A stretch of 64,000 bases of DNA from Pontibacillus chungwhensis (GTDB taxonomy: Bacteria > Bacillota > Bacilli > Bacillales > BH030062). Made by a program: the position numbers and the translations under genes. A model generated the notes under the pieces. The model did not search any database. It was not told the origin of the DNA and saw only the letters and a program-made list of their open reading frames with translations. This document shows positions 1-8,974 of this stretch, piece after piece. The stretch is taken from positions 4,077,607 through 4,141,606 of the forward strand of contig NZ_CP126446.1 of assembly GCF_030166655.1 (NCBI RefSeq), given 5' to 3'. Numbering within the stretch: position 1 is the first letter of the stretch; every line of letters begins with the position of its first letter.

Positions 1-146
1 GCCCAAACGGTAAACCGTACTCCGTCTTGCCCATTTTGTTGCTCTATATGAGCACCTAACAATTGATAGGCATAACGTAGATTTCCCTGGTGAAACAAAT
101 AGATATCGTGATCCATAGCTGTCGAAGTGACCAAACTACCACTCAC
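1..146 (-). CDS. glgB: 1,4-alpha-glucan branching enzyme, N-terminal fragment
   Basis: This is the 5' end of a gene that runs off the left edge. From a GTG at 146 the minus strand encodes a segment containing YLFHQGNLRYAYQLLGAH and, at the edge, GVRFTVWA. That matches the N-terminal CBM48 entry of Bacillus GlgB, which forms alpha-1,6 branches in glycogen. The GTG is preceded by GGAGAG at good spacing. An in-frame ATG at 188 would add 14 residues but has no clear ribosome binding site. Catalytic domains lie outside the window, so function rests on the N-terminal similarity only. Confidence 0.7.
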   Translation of the reverse strand, partial: MSGSLVTSTAMDHDIYLFHQGNLRYAYQLLGAHIEQQNGQDGVRFTVW

Positions 147-210
147 CCTTTTCTCTCCGTGTAAGAGGATTTTGTATTTGTAAAACATCTTACAATCTAT
201 GCTTATTGTT

Positions 211-239
211 ATTATAGAATTCACCCAAGACCATTACAA
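211..239 (-). promoter_or_regulatory. sigma-A promoter of glgB
   Basis: On the minus strand TTGTAA (234-239) and TATAAT (211-216) are separated by 17 bp. The predicted transcript would start near 204, ahead of both candidate glgB starts. Confidence 0.55.
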
Positions 240-503
240 TTGATATTTATTAAAAATTTCTGAAAGTTTTGTCGAAAAATGTTTATTTTTATCACTATTA
301 ATAGAAATGCTATTAATTCTTATCAGAATTCACTTCACCTATGTAATTTAGCTCCCTCTATTCTTCCTTCTAATAAAATATTACAGTTACATTTCAATTT
401 TCTGATACTTTTTGTAGTCTTCCTTTTTCGTTTTTGATACCCTTTAAAGGGGAAAGCGTTTTCTAGTAGGATAGTAGTGAATACGAATTGGTGGTGTTTC
501 GTT

Positions 504-1565
504 ATGAAAAGATTAGTCATAGTCGGGGGCGGCTATGGTGGGTTAAAAATCCTTCAAGATTTACTCGAAGGTGGTTTGCCAAAGGACGTCCATATTACAA
601 TGGTAGACCGCAACCCTTATCACTCCCTGAAAACTGAATTTTACGCCATAGCGGCGGGAACAAAAGCAGATAAAGAAGTTCGGATTGACTTCCCAGAACA
701 TGATCAAGTTGATTATGTATTTGGAGAGGTTATGGAGATCGATGTGCAGAATCAGAAAATCGTAGTGCGGGAACATGCTGAACCTGTTCCTTATGATGAC
801 CTTGTCATTGGACTAGGATGCGAGGATAACTATCATGGAGTTCAAGGAGCTCCTGAATATACACAAAGTGTCCAAACGTTTAAGAAAGCTCGAACAGCAG
901 GATTTGAAGTAGGAAACCTACATGCACACGGGAAAGTTGCAGTGGTCGGAGCAGGACTAAGCGGAATTGAGGTAGCCTCTGAAATCCGTGAAAGCCGTCC
1001 CGATTTAAACATTCGACTATTAGACCGTGGGGAGACCGTCCTTCGTCCTTTTGACCCTAAAATTCAAGAGTACGTAGAAGATTGGTTTAAACGAAATGAT
1101 GTAGAAGTGATTCACCATGCAAATGTAGAATACGTCGAGCGTGATGGCGTTTGTAACAACGGCATCTGCTTTATGAATGATGTGACGATCTGGACGGCAG
1201 GGGTTAGACCTAATCATCTGGTACGTGCCTTACCTTTTAAAAAAGACCAACAAGAAAAAGTCATTATCAACGATTACTATCAGGTACCGGAACAACCTAA
1301 TGTGTACGTCGTCGGGGACTGTGCTTCATCCGATTATTCTCCAAGCGGCCAATTAGCCGGACAGCAAGGGGAGCACATTGCTGCCATTTTGTTAGCTCTC
1401 TATAACGGAAATGAACCAGATAAGCCAAAAGAAATAAAACTAAAAGGGTCTCTTGGTTCCTTAGGGAAATCAGATGGATTTGGAAACATGATGCAAAAAC
1501 CAGTGACTGGTCTATTGCCTCGTCTTGCAAAGTCTGGAGTTCTGTGGCTCCATAGAAGACACTAA
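504..1565 (+). CDS. yutJ: NAD(P)/FAD-dependent oxidoreductase, YutJ-type NADH dehydrogenase-like
   Basis: The product is a 353-residue flavoprotein of the type II NADH dehydrogenase-like family, closest by eye to B. subtilis YutJ. It starts MKRLVIVGGGYGG, an FAD-binding Rossmann dinucleotide motif. A second nucleotide-binding motif, VAVVGAGLSGIEVASE, lies near residue 150, and the FAD-associated VYVVGDCAS lies near residue 275. The family is membrane-associated and would pass NADH electrons to quinone, but YutJ itself has no firmly known role. An upstream GTG at 477 would add nine residues. I chose ATG 504 because the family starts at this motif, although its ribosome binding site (GGTGG) is weak. 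The gene stands alone, between glgB and a convergent gene. Confidence 0.8.
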   Translation: MKRLVIVGGGYGGLKILQDLLEGGLPKDVHITMVDRNPYHSLKTEFYAIAAGTKADKEVRIDFPEHDQVDYVFGEVMEIDVQNQKIVVREHAEPVPYDDLVIGLGCEDNYHGVQGAPEYTQSVQTFKKARTAGFEVGNLHAHGKVAVVGAGLSGIEVASEIRESRPDLNIRLLDRGETVLRPFDPKIQEYVEDWFKRNDVEVIHHANVEYVERDGVCNNGICFMNDVTIWTAGVRPNHLVRALPFKKDQQEKVIINDYYQVPEQPNVYVVGDCASSDYSPSGQLAGQQGEHIAAILLALYNGNEPDKPKEIKLKGSLGSLGKSDGFGNMMQKPVTGLLPRLAKSGVLWLHRRH

Positions 1566-1605
1566 AAAACGCTTAGAGTGTGATAGGTACACTCTAAGCG
1601 TTTTT
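1565..1605. terminator. bidirectional intrinsic terminator
   Basis: A long perfect stem pairs AAAACGCTTAGAGTGT with ACACTCTAAGCGTTTT around a 7-nt loop. A-tract and T-tract flank it on both sides. It serves the convergent yutJ and the rRNA methyltransferase gene. Confidence 0.85.
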
Positions 1606-1623
1606 GTATAGAACCCTTTTTAC

Positions 1624-2820
1624 TTATAATTTCTTAATAAACACGACCTTCAAGTAATCTCCGGCTTTATATTCTTTCGTCGTCACAAAATCTGACGGCA
1701 GTGTATATTGTTCTTCGATTTTGTAGCGATGGCCGGTTTCTTTAAAGGCCTTTTCAACGAACCCTTTAAACTTGCCCATTCCATAGCCACTATAATTTGT
1801 GGATGCGATGATTACGCCATTTTTTTCTGTAATAGCAATGGCTTGTTTGAGTAGGTCCTTGTAATCTTTTGCAGCACTGAAGCGATGCTTCTTTGAACGG
1901 GCGAAACTTGGAGGATCCAACACAACAAGGTCAAACGTTAGCTGCTTTTTTACCGCATATTTAAAGTACTCGAATACATCCATCACTTTAATATCATGAG
2001 CTTCGTAATCAATTCCATTAATGCTAAACTGCTCAACAGTCTTTGGATAACTTCTATTCGCTAAGTCAACGCTCGTCGTCTTTTGAGCCCCTCCAAGAGC
2101 CGCAAAAACAGAAAAAGCACCTGTGTAAGAGAACGTATTTAGTACCGTTTTTCCTTCTGCATAGCGATCACGGATGGCTTTACGTACGTCCCGTTGATCT
2201 AAGAATACCCCGGTCATTGGACCTTCATTCAAATGAACCGAGAACTGAACGCCATTTTCCTTCACCAACATCGGAAATTCTCCGCGCTCCCCTGTAACGA
2301 AATCATCATCGTCGATATATTTTCCACCTGTATTAAAACGTTTTTTCTCATAAATTCCCTTATACTCCACAAGATTCTGAAGAGCCTTCAGGATTTGGTT
2401 TTTGAAAGCATAAATGCCTTCACTATACCAGCTTAAGACATAAAAGGCTTCGTAGTAATCAATCGTCAGGCCACCAATGCCATCCCCTTCACCGTTAAAT
2501 ATACGAAAGGCTGTCGTGGACTCATCTTTAAAGAAGCCGCTTCGCTTTTGAAGGGCCGTACCAATTTTCTTCTCAAAGAACGATTGGTCCATTGATTCAT
2601 CCTGTTGGCGCGTTACGACCCAGCCATACCCTTTATTTTGCTCGCCATAATAACCTCTTCCTATAAAACGACCACGTTCATCAATCAAATGAAGCGTTTG
2701 TCCTTCCTCGCTTAGGATATCAGCATTGATCAGAGCTTCCTTTTCAATTAAAGGAAAACCGTCTTTCATCTTCTTTGCATAGTCGTTTCTCACTTTTACT
2801 TTTATTTCGTTCTTCATCAT
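1624..2820 (-). CDS. class I SAM-dependent rRNA methyltransferase (RlmI/YwbD-like)
   Basis: The protein has about 398 residues. An N-terminal PUA-like RNA-binding domain (about 1-75, IKVKVRNDYAKKMKDGFPLI) is followed by a linking domain and a C-terminal Rossmann methyltransferase domain. Key motifs are the SAM-binding LNTFSYTGAFSVFA and the catalytic-loop LDPPSFARSK. This architecture is that of RlmI-type 23S rRNA methyltransferases. The B. subtilis counterpart is YwbD, for which an m7G activity (RlmQ) has been proposed in staphylococci, so the target base is left open here. The start is uncertain: ATG 2820, ATG 2817 or TTG 2829, none with an ideal Shine-Dalgarno. The gene is convergent with yutJ. 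Confidence 0.8.
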   Translation of the reverse strand: MMKNEIKVKVRNDYAKKMKDGFPLIEKEALINADILSEEGQTLHLIDERGRFIGRGYYGEQNKGYGWVVTRQQDESMDQSFFEKKIGTALQKRSGFFKDESTTAFRIFNGEGDGIGGLTIDYYEAFYVLSWYSEGIYAFKNQILKALQNLVEYKGIYEKKRFNTGGKYIDDDDFVTGERGEFPMLVKENGVQFSVHLNEGPMTGVFLDQRDVRKAIRDRYAEGKTVLNTFSYTGAFSVFAALGGAQKTTSVDLANRSYPKTVEQFSINGIDYEAHDIKVMDVFEYFKYAVKKQLTFDLVVLDPPSFARSKKHRFSAAKDYKDLLKQAIAITEKNGVIIASTNYSGYGMGKFKGFVEKAFKETGHRYKIEEQYTLPSDFVTTKEYKAGDYLKVVFIKKL

Positions 2821-2959
2821 CTCACCCAATCTGCTAGAAGTCCTGAACCTAGCTTATTAAAATTATGACGCTCTTACAGCCGTTTCATACCGATGTTTCC
2901 CATCTTATCAGAAGAAGGAGGGAATGGGTACAGTTCACGTCACATCCGCACAATTCCCG

Positions 2960-2989
2960 TTGACAAACATACAGCACGTTTACTAGAAT
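2960..2989 (+). promoter_or_regulatory. sigma-A promoter of the riboswitch-adeC transcript
   Basis: Consensus TTGACA (2960-2965) and TAGAAT (2984-2989) are 18 bp apart. They place the transcription start about 20 nt upstream of the purine aptamer. Confidence 0.65.
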
Positions 2990-3018
2990 ATAGCTTAACT
3001 TAATACCGAATTTAGAAC

Positions 3019-3155
3019 TTTCGTATAATCTTGGAGATAAGGTCCATAAGTTTCTACCAAACTACCGTAAATGGTTTGACTACGAGAGACATTAGATACG
3101 TGTATCCACTTCTAATGCTTTCTCTGTCAAACTCTAGCCTAAGCTAGAGTTTTTT
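3019..3155 (+). promoter_or_regulatory. purine riboswitch (guanine/hypoxanthine-type) with terminator
   Basis: The aptamer spans 3019-3087. P1 pairs TTTCGTA with TACGAGA and P2 is short (TGGA/TCCA). L2 is GATAAGG, J2/3 contains AAGTTTCTACC, and P3 pairs CAAACTA with TGGTTTG around L3 CCGTAAA. The specificity base just before the 3' P1 strand (3080) is C, as in guanine-binding members; adenine sensors carry U there. The expression platform ends in a 10-bp terminator (3129-3138 with 3143-3152) and a T-run. A separate CATTAGA/TCTAATG hairpin lies between aptamer and terminator. The layout suggests ligand-induced termination, which is inference. Confidence 0.88.
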
Positions 3156-3196
3156 TATTTCATTCTGTAAGGCATGACTATTGAGGAGGCAAAACA

Positions 3197-4936
3197 ATGA
3201 CACATAAAGAAACGATCACCAATCGAATTCAAACAGCTCATCACCAACAGGTCGCTGATCTCGTTATAAAGAACGCCCGCATTGTAGATGTATTTAACTT
3301 AGAAATCTTCGAAGAGGATGTGGCGATTACAGATGGACTCATTGTTGGGATCGGAGATTATAAAGGTAAAGAGGTAGTGGATGCAGAAGGTAAATACATC
3401 TGTCCAGGTTTCATTGATGGACATGTGCATATTGAATCCTCTATGTTACCCCCCTCCGAATTTGAGAAAGTGGTGCTGCCTCATGGGGTCACTTCCGTCA
3501 TCACCGACCCCCACGAAATCGCAAATGTGGCTGGAACAGAAGGGTTAGACTTTATGATTAAAGATTCAGAGAATCTCACATTAGATGCCTATATGATGCT
3601 CCCTTCCTGTGTCCCCGCGACTCCTTTCGAACATGCCGGAGCTACGCTGTTAGCAGAGGACCTTCGCCCTTACTTAAAACATCCACGTGTCTTAGGGCTA
3701 GCAGAAGTGATGGATTATCCTTCTTTACAGCAATCAGCTTCTGACCTCCTTGATAAATTAACCATGCAGAAATCGATGAAAATAGACGGGCACCTCGCCG
3801 GGTTAGATACAAACGCGATTAATGTATACCGGGCAGCTGGAATCGATACCGACCATGAATGCAAGACTAGAGAAGAAGCACTCGAACGAGTGAAAAGAGG
3901 GATGTATGTCATGATTCGAGAAGGATCGGTCTCTAAGGACCTCTCCAACCTTATCCAAGCCGTCACCCCAAACAACGCGCACCGCTTTCTCTTTTGTACC
4001 GATGATAAACATATCGATGATTTGCTCGATGAAGGAAGCATTGATCACAACATACGCTTAGCCATCCAACACGGAATTGATCCGCTTCAAGCTATACAGA
4101 TGGCTACATTAAACGCAGCACAATGTTACGGATTGTCCAATAAAGGAGCTATTGCACCAGGTTATAAAGCTGACTTTGTTTTACTAGACGACTTAACTAC
4201 CATCACGATATCTGATGTATATAAAAACGGAAAACGGGTTATTGTTCAGGAGTCACAAGAAAAACCTTCCACTCTCTTAGCTCAACAGTTAACACAGAGT
4301 GTTACTGTGCCAGACCTATCAGGTCAGCACCTGCAAATTCCGATAAACTCTGCTGAGTTCGCCAATGTCATCGAGATCATTCCAAATAATTTAGTGACAC
4401 GTAAATTACGTACAAACGTGAATACCGTCAATCATTCTTTTGAGCCATCAACAGAAAGGGACTTACTGAAAGTGGTCGTTGTAGAACGGCATCACGGAAC
4501 GGGCCATATCGGGACAGGGATCGTAAAAGGGTTCAACCTATCATCTGGAGCCATTGCTACCACTATCGCGCATGACTCACACAATATCGTAGCCGTCGGT
4601 ACCAATGACGAAGACCTTCTAACTGCCATTCACTCTTTACAAGACATAAATGGTGGGCTGGTTGTCGTAAAGGACGGGAAAGTTGAATCTTCTTTACGTT
4701 TAACTATAGGTGGACTCATGTCTACAGAAGCATCAGAGAGTGTTTATAAATCCTTAAAGGAAATGAAGCAATCCCTTCAAACGATTGGATTCCAAGGCCA
4801 TTTCAACCCATTCTTAACATTGTCTTTCTTAACGTTACCCGTTATTCCCGCGTTAAAGATGACGGATATGGGGTTATTTGATGTAGAGACAGGGCAGCAC
4901 ATCCCAGTTCAATTTGCACACCCCCAGCCCTCTTAA
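3197..4936 (+). CDS. adeC: adenine deaminase
   Basis: The protein has 579 residues, the usual length of bacterial Ade/AdeC, which converts adenine to hypoxanthine plus ammonia in purine salvage. The metal-binding signature GFIDGHVHIESSM lies near residue 73. The amidohydrolase barrel follows, with HEIANV and the HLAGLD and FCTDDKH segments. A C-terminal adenine-deaminase domain includes HDSHNIVAVG and GGLVVVKDG. ATG 3197 has an excellent GAGGAGG site. The gene is monocistronic between its own riboswitch and a terminator. Control by a guanine-type switch would cut hypoxanthine production when guanine or hypoxanthine is plentiful. Confidence 0.95.
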   Translation: MTHKETITNRIQTAHHQQVADLVIKNARIVDVFNLEIFEEDVAITDGLIVGIGDYKGKEVVDAEGKYICPGFIDGHVHIESSMLPPSEFEKVVLPHGVTSVITDPHEIANVAGTEGLDFMIKDSENLTLDAYMMLPSCVPATPFEHAGATLLAEDLRPYLKHPRVLGLAEVMDYPSLQQSASDLLDKLTMQKSMKIDGHLAGLDTNAINVYRAAGIDTDHECKTREEALERVKRGMYVMIREGSVSKDLSNLIQAVTPNNAHRFLFCTDDKHIDDLLDEGSIDHNIRLAIQHGIDPLQAIQMATLNAAQCYGLSNKGAIAPGYKADFVLLDDLTTITISDVYKNGKRVIVQESQEKPSTLLAQQLTQSVTVPDLSGQHLQIPINSAEFANVIEIIPNNLVTRKLRTNVNTVNHSFEPSTERDLLKVVVVERHHGTGHIGTGIVKGFNLSSGAIATTIAHDSHNIVAVGTNDEDLLTAIHSLQDINGGLVVVKDGKVESSLRLTIGGLMSTEASESVYKSLKEMKQSLQTIGFQGHFNPFLTLSFLTLPVIPALKMTDMGLFDVETGQHIPVQFAHPQPS

Positions 4937-4970
4937 AGCGTTACCGCTGGAGCACCCTCTATTTTCATAA

Positions 4971-5011
4971 AAAAGGCTCTTTCTGAAAACATACTTCAGA
5001 AAGAGCCTTTC
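4971..5011. terminator. bidirectional intrinsic terminator
   Basis: AAAGGCTCTTTCTGAA pairs with TTCAGAAAGAGCCTTT around a short loop, with A/T tracts on both sides. It lies between convergent adeC and the dipeptidase gene. Confidence 0.85.
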
Positions 5012-5015
5012 TTTA

Positions 5016-6353
5016 TTAAGATAAAGACTTTAAGTAATCCGTTACCGTCTCAATGCCTTTTGTAAAATTCTCTAAGTGTAAATGCTCGTTTGGAGCATGT
5101 AAATTTTCTGATGGCAAACCAAAGCCCATCATTACAACAGGCGAGCGTAATACTCTTGAGAAGACCTCTACAATGGGAATAGACCCGCCTTCTTTTGGAA
5201 ATAGAGGCGCGACTCCATAAACCTTCTCATAAGCTGCGGCGGCCTTTTGAATCATTGGATTCTGAGAGTTAAGGGACACTGGTTTGGCTGTAATAAGCTT
5301 CTTTGTTTCAAGTGTCGCACCAAATGGTTTGTTAGCATCTAAATGATGTAACAGGGCTTCATATACCTCTTCTGGGTCTTGTTCCCCTACAAGACGGCAG
5401 CTTATTTTCGCATGAGCTTCACTTGGTACAATGGTTTTGAATCCTTCTTCATGAAACCCGCCCGCTAAACCGTTGATCTCAAGGGTTGGTCGAATGCCAG
5501 TGCGCTCTTGGAACGTAAATCCATCTTCTCCATAAAACGCTTCTAACCCTAACTCTTTCTTCGTTCCTTCTTCATCAAATGGAATGGAAGCTACTTCTTC
5601 TCTTAATTCCTCAGTAGGTTGCTCGACACCTTTATAAAACCCTTCTACTGCTACTTTTCCTTTATTGTCGTGAAGAGAATTCAATAGATCAACAAGACCA
5701 TGAATCGCATTCGGTACGCCGCCTCCATATACACCGGAGTGAAGGTCGGTATTAGCCGTCTTCAAGTGTAGTTCCATCGCAAGAGCTCCTCGAAGCGAAG
5801 TACAAATGGCAGGCTGTCCTTTTTGAATAAAGGAGGTATCCGAAATTAATACGGCATCTGCCGCTAATTTCTCCTGATTCTGTTCAATAAACGGGGGTAG
5901 ATTGGGACTGGCCATTTCTTCTTCTCCCTCAATACAGAACTTCACATTGACGGGGAGCTCACCATTTTCCTGCATAAGCTTTTCTACCGCTTTCACATGA
6001 ATGTACAACTGACCTTTGTCATCCGTTGCCCCTCTGGCATAGAGCTTATCATCCCGTATCGTTGGCTCAAATGCAGGAGTTTCCCAAAGTTCCTCCGGGG
6101 AAGCCGGCTGAACATCATAGTGTCCATAGATTAAAACCGTAGGCTTTCCTTCAGCATGAAGCCAGTCCCCATAAACAATAGGGTGACCCTCTGTTTGAAT
6201 AACCTCCAGATTCTCAATTCCTGCTTGGTCCAGTGAATCCTTTAACCATTCGGCTGCCTTCTGTACATCCTCTTTATGTTCAGGCATAGATGAAATGCTT
6301 GGGATCTTAAGAAACTCACTCAGTTCATTTATGTAACGTTGATTATGTTCCAT
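5016..6353 (-). CDS. M20-family dipeptidase
   Basis: This 445-residue dinuclear zinc peptidase belongs to the M20 family, like carnosinase/CNDP-type dipeptidases. Candidate zinc ligands and active-site residues are H78 and D80 in YGHYDVQP, the bridging aspartate of GATDDKG (D111), E145/E146 in EGEEEMAS, D172 in SDTSF, and a C-terminal histidine in LHAPNEH. No signal peptide is visible, so it is probably cytosolic and cleaves short peptides. ATG 6353 is preceded by AAGGAGG. The gene is monocistronic. The exact substrate cannot be read from sequence. Confidence 0.88.
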   Translation of the reverse strand: MEHNQRYINELSEFLKIPSISSMPEHKEDVQKAAEWLKDSLDQAGIENLEVIQTEGHPIVYGDWLHAEGKPTVLIYGHYDVQPASPEELWETPAFEPTIRDDKLYARGATDDKGQLYIHVKAVEKLMQENGELPVNVKFCIEGEEEMASPNLPPFIEQNQEKLAADAVLISDTSFIQKGQPAICTSLRGALAMELHLKTANTDLHSGVYGGGVPNAIHGLVDLLNSLHDNKGKVAVEGFYKGVEQPTEELREEVASIPFDEEGTKKELGLEAFYGEDGFTFQERTGIRPTLEINGLAGGFHEEGFKTIVPSEAHAKISCRLVGEQDPEEVYEALLHHLDANKPFGATLETKKLITAKPVSLNSQNPMIQKAAAAYEKVYGVAPLFPKEGGSIPIVEVFSRVLRSPVVMMGFGLPSENLHAPNEHLHLENFTKGIETVTDYLKSLS

Positions 6354-6529
6354 TGTACGTCCTCCTTAAAAAGGTTGTTTTCCTATTATAACAAGAAATC
6401 GACTCCTTCTCCTTAATTGAATAGCCTGATCCGTCGAAACTTTTGTCATCTAATCCTTAGAAATGTGCATGATTTAAAACATTATACAAACCCTATTATA
6501 AATTGGGTTATATAGGAAGACGACCCATG

Positions 6530-6560
6530 ATAAATGTCATATATCCCACCTGACGTTTAT
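6530..6560. promoter_or_regulatory. inverted repeat upstream of des, candidate DesR operator
   Basis: ATAAATGTCA (6530-6539) and TGACGTTTAT (6551-6560) form an inverted repeat with one mismatch and an 11-bp spacer, ending 77 bp before the des start. DesR in B. subtilis binds a palindromic element upstream of des. That this repeat is the binding site is inferred from position and the presence of desKR downstream. I could not place a clean -35/-10 pair nearby. Confidence 0.4.
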
Positions 6561-6637
6561 GTCTTATAAAGCGTTTACTGTTCCTTTATGATTATAAGAA
6601 CAGTTCATTCAATAAGCTTTCCTGAAGGAGTTATCAT

Positions 6638-7690
6638 ATGGACCACAAAAAACAACAACAAGAATTAAAAAAGAGTGTTGCGGCTTTCGCAAAGCCCGAT
6701 ACAAACGCTGGTATTAAACAGATAATTAACACATTTGTTCCGTTTATTATAGTTTGGTATCTTGCATACCTTAGCCTTTCGATCTCCGTATGGGCAGCCA
6801 TTCCACTCGCTATGGTAGCCGGTGGATTCGTCATACGTATCTTCATTATTTTTCACGACTGCACACACCAATCTTTCTTAAAAAACAAAAAAGCAAATCG
6901 TATTATAGGGACCATAGCTGGTATTATTACGCTGTTTCCATTTGAGAAATGGAAACGAGATCACAATATTCACCATGCTACGAGTGGAAACCTGGATAAA
7001 CGAGGCACGGGCGATATCTGGGTACTCACAATAGAAGAATATAAAGAAGCATCGTTTAAAGAACGATTAGCCTATCGTTTATATCGTAATCCTCTAGTGA
7101 TGTTTGGACTTGGGCCCCTTTATTTATTCCTGATTTCAAACCGCTTCAATCGTAAGGGAGCAAAGAAAAAAGAGCGTATGAACACGTATGTGACCAACGT
7201 TGCGATTGTTATTCTCTATTCTGTTATGATTTGGGCAATAGGCTGGCAAGCTTTTCTCATCATCAACCTTCCTATTCTTTATGTATCTGGTTTCCTTGGC
7301 ATATGGTTATTCTATGTGCAGCACCAGTTTGAGGACTCCTATTATGAAGAGGATAGTGAGTGGGATTTTGTGAGAGCAGCCGTTGACGGGAGTTCTTATT
7401 ACAAACTTCCAAAAGTCTTGCAATGGATTTCTGGTAACATTGGGTTCCACCATGTTCATCACTTAAGTCCGAGAGTTCCTAATTACAATTTAGAGAAAGC
7501 TCATGATGCTACACCGCCACTCGAGCATGCGACAACGATTACACTCAAAACGAGCCTTGAGTCTATCCGCTTCCGCCTTTATGATACAGAGAATAAAGGG
7601 TTTGTTAGCTTTAGAGAAGCAAAGTCACGCATCAAAGAGGCAAAAGAACCTTTACTTGGTCGAAAACGCCCTAGTTTACAAGAAAAATAA
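6638..7690 (+). CDS. des: membrane fatty acid desaturase
   Basis: This 350-residue integral membrane desaturase has the three histidine boxes: HDCTH (73-77), HNIHH (109-113) and HHVHH (271-275). Hydrophobic segments lie around 30-70, 88-100 and 185-225. In B. subtilis Des is the acyl-lipid delta-5 desaturase that inserts double bases into phospholipid chains after cold shock, using a di-iron centre; here the regiospecificity is inferred from synteny with desKR. ATG 6638 has a GAAGGAG site. The C-terminus from about 325 is basic and lysine-rich (SRIKEAKEPLLGRKRP). Confidence 0.93.
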   Translation: MDHKKQQQELKKSVAAFAKPDTNAGIKQIINTFVPFIIVWYLAYLSLSISVWAAIPLAMVAGGFVIRIFIIFHDCTHQSFLKNKKANRIIGTIAGIITLFPFEKWKRDHNIHHATSGNLDKRGTGDIWVLTIEEYKEASFKERLAYRLYRNPLVMFGLGPLYLFLISNRFNRKGAKKKERMNTYVTNVAIVILYSVMIWAIGWQAFLIINLPILYVSGFLGIWLFYVQHQFEDSYYEEDSEWDFVRAAVDGSSYYKLPKVLQWISGNIGFHHVHHLSPRVPNYNLEKAHDATPPLEHATTITLKTSLESIRFRLYDTENKGFVSFREAKSRIKEAKEPLLGRKRPSLQEK

Positions 7691-7696
7691 GAAACC

Positions 7697-7730
7697 AAGA
7701 TCCCTGCCTCATTGGTTGGGATCTTTTTTA
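7697..7730 (+). terminator. intrinsic terminator between des and desK
   Basis: AAGATCCC (7697-7704) pairs with GGGATCTT (7718-7725), followed by a T-run. It probably ends most des transcripts and keeps desKR expression lower, with readthrough or a separate promoter supplying desKR. Confidence 0.75.
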
Positions 7731-7777
7731 TCTGGGTTTCTTGCTTCTATATAGACAGCCGTTCGTGACAAGAGAAA

Positions 7778-7813
7778 GGGAGGTGAGATATGCTTGAATC
7801 ACTCCCAGATTAA
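7778..7813 (+). promoter_or_regulatory. hairpin-embedded mini-ORF ahead of desK
   Basis: GGGAGGTGA (7778-7786) can pair with TCACTCCC (7799-7806), leaving one bulged G. The 5' arm is itself a strong Shine-Dalgarno, followed by ATG 7790 and a seven-codon ORF (MLESLPD, stop at 7811-7813). The desK ribosome binding site starts 9 nt after this stop. Whether the peptide is made is unknown. Confidence 0.3.
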
Positions 7814-7837
7814 ATCGAGAAAGGAGGTCCATCTGTT

Positions 7838-8974
7838 ATGCAAAACTGGTTTCACATCATCCCAAAGAATACAGGGCTTAGTACATATGTATGGATTATC
7901 TTTTGCCTTCTTCCCTTCTTCTTTATATTCAGATCTTCTTCTATGGCAGAGATACTATTCGGGTTTCTGATGATCGCCTTGTTCTTCGTGGCCTATTTGC
8001 GATCCTTCAACTCTGAAAGTGGATTCGCCTATGTGTGGGTGAGTATAGAAATTGTTATTAGTCTCATTATGACTTTATTGTTTGGTTACGTGTACTTCTC
8101 TTTATTCCTGGCATTCTTTATCGGGAATATCCAACATAAAGGAGGATTTCTTTCTTTATATATTGTCCACCTCACTACAACGTTAGCTGCTGCCACAACG
8201 GTTTATATCGCTCAAAACGAGTCTTTGTTCCCTCAGCTCCCTTTTATTATTATCACGATTATAGGAGTTATTTTACTCCCTTTTACTATTCGATACCGGA
8301 ATCAACAACAGAAACTTGAGGGGCAATTAGAAGATGCAAATGAACGAATTTCACAGCTAATGGTCATTGAGGAAAGAGAACGAATTGCAAGAGATCTTCA
8401 TGATACACTTGGCCAAAAACTTTCTCTCATAGGGCTTAAAAGTGACCTGGCAGGGAAACTGATCCGTGTAAAGCCGGACAATGCTGTTAAAGAAATTCAA
8501 GATATTAACCAAACGGCAAGAACCGCTCTAAAAGAAGTACGTGAAATGGTCTCAAATATGAGAGGATCTAAGCTTGATGACGAAATTTTTCGTGTTCAGC
8601 AAATTATTGAAGCGGCCGAAATGACCTTTTCGTTTGAAGGAAACCCTGAGCTTTCGCACACCCCATTATTAGTTGAAAACGTGCTTAGCATGTCTTTAAA
8701 AGAAGCGGCTACGAATATTGTTAAGCATAGCCAGGCTTCTAAATGCCACGTATCCATACACCAATCAAATGAAGACGTTGTAATTGAAGTACAGGACGAT
8801 GGTGTTGGAATCTCTGATAAAATTGATTCGCTAAAAGGTCACGGCCTTCAAGGGATGAAAGAGCGGTTGGAATTTGTTAATGGCTCATTAGAGATCGACG
8901 GCACCAACGGCACGACACTTACCATACGGGTTCCAAACGTTGCTCACAAAACAGAAGAGGAGGGATCGATGTGA
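7838..8974 (+). CDS. desK: membrane-fluidity sensor histidine kinase
   Basis: The protein has 378 residues. Four or five transmembrane segments fill residues 15-150, followed by a short coiled-coil linker and a HisKA_3 dimerisation domain. The phosphorylated histidine is H188 in ERERIARDLHDTLGQ, the same number as in B. subtilis DesK. The C-terminal HATPase has an N-box around KEAATNIVKHSQA and G-boxes QDDGVGI and GHGLQGMKER. DesK senses membrane order on cooling and phosphorylates DesR. ATG 7838 has a near-perfect AAAGGAGG site. The gene overlaps desR by 4 nt, indicating translational coupling. Confidence 0.95.
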   Translation: MQNWFHIIPKNTGLSTYVWIIFCLLPFFFIFRSSSMAEILFGFLMIALFFVAYLRSFNSESGFAYVWVSIEIVISLIMTLLFGYVYFSLFLAFFIGNIQHKGGFLSLYIVHLTTTLAAATTVYIAQNESLFPQLPFIIITIIGVILLPFTIRYRNQQQKLEGQLEDANERISQLMVIEERERIARDLHDTLGQKLSLIGLKSDLAGKLIRVKPDNAVKEIQDINQTARTALKEVREMVSNMRGSKLDDEIFRVQQIIEAAEMTFSFEGNPELSHTPLLVENVLSMSLKEAATNIVKHSQASKCHVSIHQSNEDVVIEVQDDGVGISDKIDSLKGHGLQGMKERLEFVNGSLEIDGTNGTTLTIRVPNVAHKTEEEGSM

